Assembly: GCA_018697195.1 (NCBI GenBank)
Contig: CM031858.1
Coordinates: 75,017,001-75,081,000, forward strand
Reading direction: 5' to 3'
DNA length: 64,000 bases
From: Certhia americana
Lineage: Eukaryota; Chordata; Aves; Passeriformes; Certhiidae
The position numbers and the translations under genes are program-made. The notes under the pieces are model-generated. The model made no database searches. It had not been told where the DNA came from and worked only from the letters and a program-made list of their open reading frames with translations. Positions 38,354 through 49,462 of the stretch are shown piece by piece (position 1 is the stretch's first letter; the number at the start of each line of letters is the position of its first letter).

Positions 38354-38373
38354 CTCTCTCTCTCTCTCTCTCT
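38354..38373. repeat. (CT)10 microsatellite
   Basis: A pure CT run ending in a T tract. Confidence 0.9.
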
Positions 38374-38393
38374 TTTTTTAAAGAGAAGCTAAA

Positions 38394-38416
38394 ATGCATG
38401 TTTTTAAAACATGCAT
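38394..38416. repeat. 23-bp palindrome
   Basis: Arms ATGCATGTTTT and AAAACATGCAT are perfect complements around a single T. Confidence 0.85.
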
Positions 38417-38839
38417 GCCGTCTTTTTAAATTTTAAAGCAGTAACTAAAAATGTTGCTTGGTAGAGAGAAAGCATATTTTAATTTCATGCAACTCAAGTC
38501 CTAAAGAGAATTCTGACAAGAAATATTATTTTGGTTTATTCTTTTATCACTCAAGAACTCATGAAAACAGTGCTATGGTCTACACAGTGGAGAAAACCTA
38601 CATGCATGGGATAGGGCAATATTTTATGCAGATGTATTAAAATTAAGTGTAAGCTGTGTATTTCAGAATTAAGTGCAATATGTATTTCAGAAGAATAGCA
38701 ACAGAGCAATATGAAAAATGTGGAATATCGCAGGAGAGTCCTGGAGGTTCACAATTCTATCGTTTCTAATACATAACAGTTGCCAAAATGATTTGGTGCT
38801 GCAATACGGGACACAAAAGTATTATTAGCAGAGATTTGG

Positions 38840-38910
38840 GTTTTGTTCAGCCCAAAGAAGGAAAGGCTAAAAGAGGATCTTACTGCTGTCTTCAGCTTCG
38901 GAGTATGGCT
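38840..38910 (+). mobile_element. short old CR1 remnant
   Basis: The plus-strand text TTGTTCAGCCC, AAGAAGGAAAGGCTAAAAG and AGGATCTTACTGCTGTC matches the [16 protein letters not shown] region of CR1 at base level with many changes. About 70 bp can be recognised. Confidence 0.55.
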
Positions 38911-39333
38911 GCAGAGAAGTTGGAATTAGCTTTCTTTTTTTTTTTTTTTGCGATACAGAATTTTGTTCTTGGCAAAAGAAGGACAATGGGTAAAACTGCA
39001 ATGATTGATATTCCAGTTGGATGTTTAAAAACTAATTGACAATGTCTGCCAAACACCAGAACAGGTTACTCAGGGAGATCTGATGAAACCTGAGCCACCT
39101 GACTGAACTAAACAGCCATTATTCTTATACTTATTCTGAACAGTGGGACTGACTTGATGATTTAGGGACATACCTTCTAATTTCATCTACTCTCTTAATT
39201 CTAGTCCATAATACACACATCTCTTCTTCCACTTCACTCTTCCTTACTCAGATTTTCTGAATGCTACTCCCACATCTTTCTGCTTTCTCACAGAAACCTC
39301 AGACATGAAGCCACAGCACTAACTGTATCAAAA

Positions 39334-39891
39334 TGTCCAAATGCCTTGGTTTGAGACAATTTAAAGGAGAACACTCTGGAATCAATTATGTCTCTTCATA
39401 GGTTCAACCAATCCCTTTCAACCAATAAGGAATGAATACAAGCAGATGTAAGGGAAAAAAAATAACAGTTTACTAACAAGTGAAACAGGAACATTTAAGA
39501 AATAACAGTAAATTATCCCCAGATAAAAAACTGCTGGGTTTGCCCTAAGGCAGTCTCCTTGAGATGAATAAAAACGAACCAGGGAACCCAAAATGAAAAG
39601 CCTCTGCCTGCGCTGCTTTGACTCTATAGCAAGAAGCCAAGACTCAGACCAAGTGGCCAGAGAGAGCTCTGCCTAAGGCAAAGACAATAAAGAAGTGAAG
39701 CAAAATTCATGCAGCAAAAGAGCTCAAGCTGCCTGCCAGAGCAGACTATAAAAAGGCCGTGATACCATTCCCACCCTGCCATTCTGTTTCCTGCTGCACT
39801 GCAGGTCTGTAAAGACACAGTAGGAATTTTTGTGCATAGATGTATATAGTATACAGTGACTTTTGGGTTACCCCAGGAAACCAAAGTAGCA
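39334..39891 (+). mobile_element. solo LTR (558 bp) with exact 5-bp target duplication
   Basis: The unit starts TGTCC, soon followed by TTGGTTTGAG, and ends GTAGCA. CAAAA precedes it (39329-39333) and CAAAA follows it (39892-39896), an exact 5-bp target duplication of the kind left by retroviral integrase. Two CCAAT boxes (about 39408 and 39420) and AATAAA signals (about 39564 and 39686) favour plus orientation, but a good TATA-like TATAAAAAGG at 39747 lies late, so the orientation is not certain. No internal retroviral sequence adjoins, so it is a solo LTR. Confidence 0.75.
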
Positions 39892-41235
39892 CAAAATAGT
39901 AAACCTGTGATGCCTGTACCTGAAAGGATGATCAGAAATAGTTGTGATTACTGACTACAGGCAGACAGCAATCCACTGAATTTTTCTGATTGAACTTGTC
40001 ATCTGTTCTGACACTCTGCATAAAGTGTATTACCTGCAGTATTTCACAGACTGTAATATGCATGTAAAATGTATACATAACTTTAATTTATTTCAAGGCT
40101 CTATTCCCTTGAAACAGAGTGAAAAGAATGATGAAAAGCTAGAAAATGTTACTGCTTTTAGTTGTAAAAAAGTAGAAAATCAATTAAAAATACAGAAACA
40201 TAGTACAGTAATATGAAATTTGAAACAAACTTGAGGATGTACTTCAGAATTGAAATGCACAATTTCTCATACTGACTTTAATATTACACCTCAGACAATA
40301 CATCAGAATATACAGTTATATGCATATTTTTGTACAGTTTTATAACCATATAAAAATATTTATAGGAAAGACACAATATCTCCCATAAAAATCATCACAA
40401 CAGTGTAATTTAGAAATATTTTTGTTAAAAACTTAGCTTTGAAGTTACTGATTGAATAAAATGCTATTTTTCTTTTTAAAATCTATTATGTATGTTCTGA
40501 GATTGATTTAGCATATCAGGTTCTATTAATGTAAGATTACTCAAGAAGTTGTGCATTTTCTAACCTCCCATGTGGAAAATTTTATGCATATTATTTGCAA
40601 ATGTGAAAGTCTCAGGAGCAGCTGTGCATCAGCAGATCCTGTTGCGAAGGTATCCTCAATAATTTACAAACCAACAAAGGCTGAATTGGATACAAGTTGT
40701 TTCTGGCATAATAAATTCTAAAACAAATGCAGAGAGCACCATCTTCTGGATTCAAGGAAGCAATGACATTCTTTACAGAGAAAGCAGGGCATTGAGTTTC
40801 AGTTAAATAAATGTTTACATTTGCAACAAGCTTAGCAATTTTTTCCATGGGCAGACTAACTAATGGAGCATGGTTTCAAATGGACTTCTGCTCTGTGTCT
40901 TACAGCAGAAAATCTTCCTGTCCTTGCCAGCTCCCTCTGTGTCACTACGGCCTGCCTTTTTCTGCGGTGTGATACACAGCCCTTTCACAGAAGCTCCTTC
41001 AAAGAAGGGTTTCTTTTCACTCAACAGTTGCTACTCACACTCCGGTTAGTTCAGAGCAAAGTGTGAAGTCAACTGGTACATGTGCTGTTTGGCAAAGTTT
41101 TGGCTGTTTCTTGGAGCAGCTAAAGGATGGAAAATGTTGCTGGAACTGTCCAGCAAATTAAAAGGCTGCTGGGAGTTTAGCAAGAAATTGAGGCTGATGG
41201 AGTTATAACAGGTTATTAGTCCAAAACCGGTTGGC

Positions 41236-41500
41236 ATAAAACAGGTAAACTGCACCCAATTAAAGAGGAAAGCTGATATAACAATTAGCAGTTTTGCAGA
41301 AAAGGACCTCGTATCCTGGGAAAAAAAGCTGATCACGGGCCAGCAATGTGTCCATGCAGCAAAAGCAACCAATAGAATCCTGGACTATTGTAGGAACATT
41401 GCTGCCAGCAGGTCCATGGATGTGAGTCCTCTCTGTTTAGCCCTGGTGGGACACATTTGCAGTGCTATGTCTAGGTCTGGGCTCTCTTGCTCTGAACACA
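41236..41500 (+). mobile_element. old CR1 remnant (C-terminal coding part)
   Basis: The plus-strand text encodes broken versions of AEKDL, QCVHAAKATNRILDYCRNI and AASRSMDVSPLCLALVGHIC, equivalent to the CR1 ORF2 stretch around KANGIL, SREVI and LVRPHLEYC. It is more diverged than the CR1 at 10.7-15.4 kb and so older. Confidence 0.65.
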
Positions 41501-44500
41501 GGGTTAGGGCTAGTGTACTGATTGGGACGGAATTATATTTCTTAATGGCAGTCTTTACAGTTCTAGGTTTGGATTTGGGGTCAACACAGTGTGATAGTAC
41601 ACGAGTGTTTTAGCTGTCACTGAACACTGCTTGCACAGAAATGAGGCTTTTTCTGTTTCTCACTATATCCTCTCCCATCCCCCTGCAAGTAAGGTGAATA
41701 AAAGGTTGGAAGGAAACCCATATCAGAATAGCAGACGTGAACAGACCAAAGGGATATTCCATGCAATATAGCATCTCATTCAGCTAATAAAACTATGGGG
41801 GTGGGGGCACTTTTTTCAAGGCAGCCATCACTCAGAGACTGACTGAGCATCAGTATGCTGAAGGAAGTTGGTGACTGATTGCCTTTGCATAATTTTTATT
41901 TTTATTTTTGTTTCTTCACCTGTTAAACTGTCTTCATCTCAGCATACAATTTTTTTCCTTTTTGTCCTTTCAATTATTACTTCTATCCTGATGGGGGTGG
42001 ATGAATAAGAAAAGGAATGTGAGCTGAGCTGCCAGCAAGGTTAAACTCCCTCAACTAGATAATCTGCAGAAGGGCCTTCTGGTACCTCAGCTATTCTGTG
42101 TTTCTAAAATACTTACACATGGAGCTGATTTACCACATGATTACTCTCTACAATATTGTATTCCTTTTTGATCTTGAAAAAACATTTAAAAGTGAACATT
42201 GGTACTCCATGCCTGTTCTTTATCTCATCCACCATGTTATACACCTATGAATTAATGATGAAGATGAACATTATTGCTTTGCACCAAATGTTGAAGACCC
42301 CATCTGAAGAATCTCTTGCTTAATCTGTCAGTTTAACTCTTATATTGTTTTGTCTTTAACTCCACACCAGCGACAGCTCACAAAGTGCAGCATTTTCTAG
42401 CACAACACCCAGGTACACAAGTCCATAAATTCTCTGTTTCTGTCTAAAATCCCTAAGTTTTAAAAGGAGTAACAGATTTTTCAATCTGAAGTAGATTTGA
42501 CTTTGCAAAACAAGTCAATTCTTGGACAACTATTTCCTACCATAATTTTCTTCTCATTCAATCATACGGTATAGTTGCATTTAACTGGATGACAGTATTA
42601 TCACAGTGTTATTACTGTGTCTTTTTGCTCTGTTGAACTATGAACGTGCAATTGGCTACAAGTTAGTTTCAGATTTATCTTCTCCATTAGAGGTCAGCAG
42701 AAGACCATTTATCTATACAGAATTTGAATGGTTCCCATTTCCTCTTGAAATTCGAGGTCGTTAAGCCATTAAGCCAGTCTCAAGAAAAAAATGAATTTGA
42801 CATTATGGGTCAGAAAAAGCTCAGGCTTAAAGTTCACAATAGCTATTGCCTGTTCCATGTGGAATAGTTTCATTGTAGAATCATTGTAGGGAAATTTTGA
42901 TCACTTAAAAATATGGAATGTGAACGCTTATGCCATGAAAATGAATGGCAACATGAACAAAGAGATTCAACTAGAGTAGACATGCCTATGAGATCCTTCT
43001 TAAGCAGACAAACTGCAATGAAAACTCCCAATTTTGTTGTCTCTCCTCACATTTTCAGTACCACTGAAAAGTCACCTTAAGAGACTAGACCAAAAGATTC
43101 CTCTTCCAGTTTTTTTTAGGTATCTTTGTATAAAGAGAGCATTTCACTTCACTTTCCACAGAAGAATTTCCATAATGCCATGGCTTCCCCAAGTCAGAAG
43201 TTTGCAATGACCTTCAGACAGTCACTAAATAACCTTCACAGGCGTCCAATAAACAAACAATTAGGAGAAAAAGCTATTTTTAAATTTAGCTGCTGTCATA
43301 GGAACTGTAGTATGTTTCCATTCCCAAACTTAAGCTTAGTCACTGTTTTGGTTAGAATGGAGGGATACTTCTGACAAGAATTTGTGAAGGAATGATGCAC
43401 TCTTCTACATCAAGTTACTATAAATACTGAGTTGTTTACTCACTCAGTAAACTGTTCTCCCAAAGGCCACACTACCATGAACTCACCTACAATTAAGACT
43501 GAAAAAAGCTCAGACTAATGAGTTTGGGAATGCACACAGGGAAGCAGTTCCTAAAACAAAACAAACAACAATAAAACCCACCCTAACAGTATCTGAAAAA
43601 TACGTCATTTGAGAAAAAAAAAACAGTACTGACAAAGAAATAATAAACTGAAATATGATGATATAGACACAAACAATTTCTGCTTGCTCCAATTTTAGGG
43701 TTTTTTCCTTACTTACCTCGTGGATTTTTTCATCAAAAATAGACTTGTCAATTGACAGATCCCCTACATGAAATTTTCATAGTAGCAGATTCTCTACCAA
43801 AGTTTATTTTTGAAGAATATTAAGCAGAGGTTTCCTAGTGAAAATAATCTAGAATGCAATTTCCTAGTCTGAGAAAAAAAAATAAAATTGAAGATTATCA
43901 GACTGCTTCAAGAGGTTGAGGCCACCATTATTAGAAAAAAGTAATATCCAGGCAATTCCCCCCAAAAATTTATCATTTCTAGAAAACAAATTTCAAAGTA
44001 ATTTTTCTTTCCTCCTTTAATACATTCCTTCTTTAATGCATTTAATAAAAATCATCATCTACACAAGAAATGTTGCATACCAGCTTTTGGTGAGTTATTC
44101 CCTCCCTTGCTTAAACACAGTAAGCAGCCTTCATCTCTCTATACATGCATAAAAACATTGCAGAAAAAATGACGATAAATTGATAAAACACCCCCTAACT
44201 GATTAATAAATTTGTGATAAAATTGCACTTCATGTGATAACTAAAACCTCTTTCCAAGCTCTATTTTCAAGATTAAGCTAATATGTATAATACTGGAAAG
44301 ACAAAAAAAATTTCCACAGAAAGCAACTTCAGTTGCACCCTAAATGTTAATATACTCTAGGATTTCATATATGCAAAGCCAAAGAGAAACAAGATAAAAA
44401 TCTGCACAACTTGGAAATGTAATTTATCATAGAACTACAGTATAAAATATAAAAAGTACTTGTGTGTTGCTGTATGTTGTGGGAGAGGAAAGAGTAACAG

Positions 44501-45164
44501 CCATTCCTTGTTTCAGAATACTGAAAGCAGTTCCCTTCCTTAGAACATTTAAAGAACATTTAAGGCATATTCACAGGTTTTCAGAATGCCTTAATGTATT
44601 TTCTAGACAGAAAACCATGAAAATATACTAAACTGTGAAATCTCTCTGAAATAATCTAAGAGGTGTTAATTTTTTCTCTTCCTCTAAAGGGCATTACACT
44701 TCAAGAGGGGACACACCAATGTGGAACAGTGGACAAATTTCACTAGATCTTTACATGTTTATAGCAATAGGACTCAGGAGCCTGAAAAAGATCCATGACA
44801 CTTGTTTTTGTTTAATGAGCACAGAAAACAATTTCAAACTCAAAGGTCAGATTTCATGAGAATATCAATCAGATTACTCAGTTTTTTAGTTAAACATGAA
44901 GCAACTAGACTAGATAACAATACAGTAATAATATTTTTGCTGACAAAAAGTGAAAACACCATATACAAGTGAGAAAATACCAAACCATCATCAGCCAATT
45001 TAAAACATTAGTAAATTAACAAAACCACAGCAATTATAACTGGTCCAGTAATCTCGGGTTTATAAAAAATATTTTTGTGTCTTTTTCTCTGCCAGCTGTT
45101 TTCCGTGATCCAAGAATGCAAACAGGGTCTTCTTTCCCCAGCCCCAAGATTGAAGGAAAGGCCC
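41501..45164. other. AT-rich sequence, no recognised gene
   Basis: No repeats recognised. A 47-bp exon-like segment at 43717-43763 (minus) has a very good GAG|GTAAGT donor but a poor acceptor. Confidence 0.5.
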
Positions 45165-45657
45165 TGAGTCATCTCTTCTGACGTTCGCATTCATTGTTTA
45201 TTCTTTCTTATCATTACATTCTGTTCCTGACCAGCAGAGCTCTTCATTGCAGGTCAGTCCAAGGCACAAAACCCAGAAACATTCCCCACACAGGGTAGTG
45301 TGTACATTTATACTACAATCCACATAATAAGTATTTATAATACTTCTCCAATAACTATTATTTTTGTTAGAAGGTTAGACTCTATTCTAAACCAATCATA
45401 ACATGCCACCTCAGTGCAGAACAGGGAGGCAGATGAGGAAGAAGGAGGAAGCTCAAAAGCCACGTGGACTTCTCCACCTTGCCTTCACCTGTCTGCCATC
45501 CTAAAACCCCATATATCTAAAATTCTCACCCTGTGACTAAAACTACACACTATTCTACTGTTTAATACATACTCTTGAGAACTCTGCTTCATTCTAGAGC
45601 CTAAAAGCCCTCTTTTCATGAACGGAGTGAAAAACCTTGTTTGTCAGAGATCTTACA
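45165..45657 (-). mobile_element. LTR, minus orientation (about 493 bp)
   Basis: Read on the minus strand it starts TGTAAGATCTCTGACAAAC, has an ATATATGGGG TATA-like element near 45515 and an AATAAA near 45197, and ends about 30 bases later in GATGACTCA. Flanks on the plus strand are GGCCC and ATCCC, a poor match, so the target duplication is decayed or the edges are off by a few bases. No retroviral coding sequence was recognised on either side. Confidence 0.6.
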
Positions 45658-45899
45658 ATCCCTTAAACATGCAAAGAAATATTTTTCATAATTCCAGACT
45701 CCAACACAGTAACACTATTATTCACAGTCCAGCTGCCGTAGTAAATCCTCATTAATAATATCCTATTTAGAAACACAATACAAGAACAGTTGCTAATATT
45801 ATGACTTCTTATTGTTGGTACTAAGATCACCTTTTCAATGCCCTTCTGGATCCTCCTGAGAGCAGCTTCAGTCTTCCTCAAACATCCCTGGAGGGAAGC

Positions 45900-46310
45900 A
45901 GAGAAGGTCACACTCAAAGTCTTTGTCAGAAGAGGTTCGTGGTTAGGGTTTCTTCCTCCTCTTGTCTAGCAGAGTGTCAGTGATTTTTTCCTGCTCAGTC
46001 TCGGGCTTGTTTGGGTTTAGATCTGCACTTTTTCTCAGCACAGCCCACACCGGTGTTGGTACTGTGCAGACCTAGCTCACACTGGGGAGATGAGAGTCAC
46101 TCGGCCCCAGCAGCTGGAGTTGCCCAGCACCACTTAGACCAGGGTCAGACTCTGTCCCCACAGGTCCCAGGGCACCACAGACCTTCTGCTAATGATGACA
46201 AAATCATATGCCTGCAGATCCCACACTGCCACTCTGCTCATGAGGGACACCACTACAACCACAAACGCAGTCTCAGTAGTGCCTTACCTTGACATGAGCC
46301 CTGCTCTCAG
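45900..46310. other. GC-rich unclassified segment
   Basis: Clearly more GC-rich than the rest of the region. The longest frame is 93 codons on the plus strand (46011). On the minus strand a shorter open stretch includes NPNKPETEQEKITDTLLDK, ending in KRRKKP and a stop near 45950. Neither matches a family I know. It may be an internal fragment of a retroelement or an old exon. Confidence 0.3.
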
Positions 46311-47093
46311 ACACTCTATCTTACTATTACAGGTTCATGCCATGTTTTGCTGAAGTCTTCTTCTGCCAGTTATTTTGAGTGTTTAGCATTTCAATGGCTC
46401 CTGAAGACGTCAGAGAAAGTAATCCTGAGGATTTAACTTTAAAGCAAAATGTATACCCATTGGAAAGAAATATAAGTGACTCATAAAACGGTAGATCTTC
46501 CCAGGAAAAAAAAAACAACAAAACATAGGGACTTGCATAAATATATTAGATTGCCACATTTTCACTCCTTCTCAGAGAAAAAACTGGGATTTTACAGACT
46601 CACAGACACAGATATCAATTAAGTAACTTCTCATCTGGAGCCAAAAAGGGAAGCCTACCATTACTTGCCATCTTTTTATGGTCAGTAGATTATTCCCAGT
46701 GAAGAAAATATATTTACAACATAAATTTATCTTTTGAGAAAAATAATTGCAACTAACAGAAAAACAGGAAAAACTGAAGGCAAAACTGTAGCCTGATTAA
46801 TGCAGACTAAAATCTGTGTTGGAAAGCATCATGTGTTTCATGATGTAAATATGAAGCTGTAATTGCTATGTTTGTGAAATCATAGATGAAGAGAGAGAAT
46901 TTCTTTTTGCATCCATTTAATTTATTCTGTGAAACTTGTGAAATATTTGTTTAGTATTGTTCTATAGTAGATTACATTCCATCGTCCTCCCATATTTCTA
47001 GTCTTAGTCTGACTCAGATATATTTTACCTGAATGCTGCTACAATAATTGTAATAGAAAGAAATAAGGAAATTTCCCTATCATTTCCACTGTA

Positions 47094-47146
<53 letters not shown>

Positions 47147-49074
47147 GGAGGAAAATACCCCAAACAAACTATCAAAATCACATCAAGAATCAAAATAGAC
47201 ATCTAAAGTAATTTCATATCTATACTGGAAAACCTGATATTTTTGAAAAGCCCATAAAAATTCATAAGATGACTGTGCTGTCTTTACAGCACTCACAGAA
47301 AATAAAAACAGTATGCATGCATGCACTGACATCAGTGATTAGACAGACCCCTATGACAATTACTATTTTTTGACACAACAATAAATTGCTTTGTAACTGC
47401 TGCCATCATCTCTTTTCTATTTCTTCTCCATGACCTTTCCCTATGGTTAAATAAACAGAATGGTATCTCAAAGAGTAAACTGTAAAGTACAAACCCCAAT
47501 ATTTTTCAATTTTTTTAGGATCCAAACTGTATAAAGTAACATTATTACATACCTATGAAAGTTCCATTTTTAGCCTCAATTAAAAAAAAAAAAATAGGTT
47601 TCTGGAACTAATATAAAAAGGTAGCACTGGTCTGATACAACACAGTATTACTACCACGCAATTACAGCAAAAGCACAACATGATAAATAATCATCATTGT
47701 GCATATTAGCCCAAGTTATATCAGTCTGTCTGCTCACATTCATCTCTCACAGAAAATAGCCCAAATGCCACCTGTTTTATGAGGCTGAATATATACTACT
47801 GTGACAGAAGATTTCTTCAGCAATTTACAGAATGTTTCTCACTAATTATATTATGAAGAGCACCATATCATATTTCTGTTCCACTGGCAGGAGGGTAAGT
47901 TTCAGACAAGCCTGACTGGCTGGCAGAATTATTTTGCTAGTTATGCTGGGCTGCTGTAGCCTGAAAAAAAAAAAAAAAATTACCTTTTCTACAATTCTAT
48001 GTTTGCATTAAACCATTATTAATTTAATGGCCTTACACAGGCAAAATTTCCAAGGACTCTGAGATGAATCTTCTGTGCTAATACAGCAACAAGTGATTTA
48101 ATCCTCTGAGAAGTGTTTTTAAAAATCTAACATTTTTTTCAGACCTGTGCTGTCCACATCACTCAAACTGCAACACAGAAAACAAACCATAATAGTACAC
48201 GAGAGCTAGATCCTAACTATTCAGCTACATTCACTTAAGACTTTCACCAATGATGCTGAACGATTTGGCCTAACATTAATATCTGACTGGTTTTTGTTTA
48301 CTTATTTTCAATGAACTCCTACTCTCCTTCATGTATGTAGCTGTTTCTTTGGAATTCTAACCCTTAATTCAAACAGACTTGGTATGCGCAGCAGCAGCCT
48401 GGTGATGACCAGTGTCTCTTCTATGTGTTGGCTTCTTGATGTGTGCTTTGTTCTTTAAAGAAGAGTGACCAGACAAGGTAGATGTGAAAAGAGGGCAGTT
48501 ATATTCTTGGGGTTAATGAATTTGCACCAGAGGAGAAGTCTCCATGTTGCCAATTACAGCAAGCAGTCATTGCACAGGCAGCCAGACTGCAGTTCACTCA
48601 ATGACATAGGCAGGCTGGCTGCTGTGGGGACAGAAAAAACAAATCAAGGGAGGATTTTGCAGAATTTGCAGTAAGCCAGAACATTCTGCACAGACTGAAA
48701 TTAGACCCAGAAGATAGTCCACCTTGCAGTGATCCATGAAAAGTCAGGGAGCTGTGTATATAAATAGACCTTCTGTTCTAATAAGTTACATAAACATCTT
48801 ACTAGAAATTGCAAATATGGCAGATTGTAAACTGAAAATTCCAGGTTTTGTGTTTCAAAATATTTGGGGGCTCAATAGAAGAACTCACTACTACCAAAAG
48901 CTCTAGAATGATTAATTTGTAAGTTCTAGCTAACGCCTTCTTTCTGTTAGACTTATACTATATGTTATGTAAAGCTACACTGAAATCATTCATGAAATCA
49001 TGCCATCATTCAACCACAACTGTGTCATATTTCTTATTTCTTTTCCCAGGACAGAAGATAACATTCTGTTCCAT
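46311..49074. other. AT-rich sequence with a homopolymer junction
   Basis: No gene or transposon recognised apart from the T/G junction listed separately. Confidence 0.5.
47098..47148. repeat. T28-G23 homopolymer junction
   Basis: Twenty-eight T are followed directly by twenty-three G and then AGGAAAA. Homopolymers this long are often mis-sized in sequencing. Confidence 0.9.
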
Positions 49075-49462
49075 ACTTGCAGAGAGATGGGCTGGTTAAG
49101 CCTCAGGAAGACATGACTGAGAGGGGGCCTCATTCAAGTCTATACATGTCTGAAGGGAGGGTGTCAAAAGGATGGAGTCAGGCTCTCCTCGGAGGGCCAA
49201 GCAATAGGAAGAGAGGCAATGGACAGAAACTGATGCACAGGAAGTTCCTCCTGAACATGAGGGAGAATTTCTTTACTGTGTGGGTGACCAAGCACTGGAG
49301 CAGATTGCCTAGAGAGATTGTGGAGTCTCCACCATTTCTGGAGATATTCAAGAACCATCTGGACACAATCCTCTGCCACCTGCTCTAGGATGACCTGCTT
49401 GAACTTGGAGGAACTGTGGAACATTCCAACCTGACCCACTCTGATTCTGTGATTCTGTGACT
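49075..49462 (+). mobile_element. CR1 3' fragment
   Basis: Plus-strand residues include RKFLLNMRENFFTVWVTKHW and SRLPREIVESPPFLEIFKNH, the end of CR1 ORF2, followed by a tail with TGATTCTGTGATTCTGTGA at about 49441-49459. Truncated at 5' and slightly frameshifted. Confidence 0.9.

Noticed and set aside
43499..43562. Minus-strand segment with good acceptor and GTGAGT donor
   Set aside because: All three frames contain stops, so it cannot be an internal coding exon.
46011..46292. 93-codon plus-strand frame in the GC-rich segment
   Set aside because: Low stop density follows from GC content; no domain, and the minus strand shows an equally plausible short frame.
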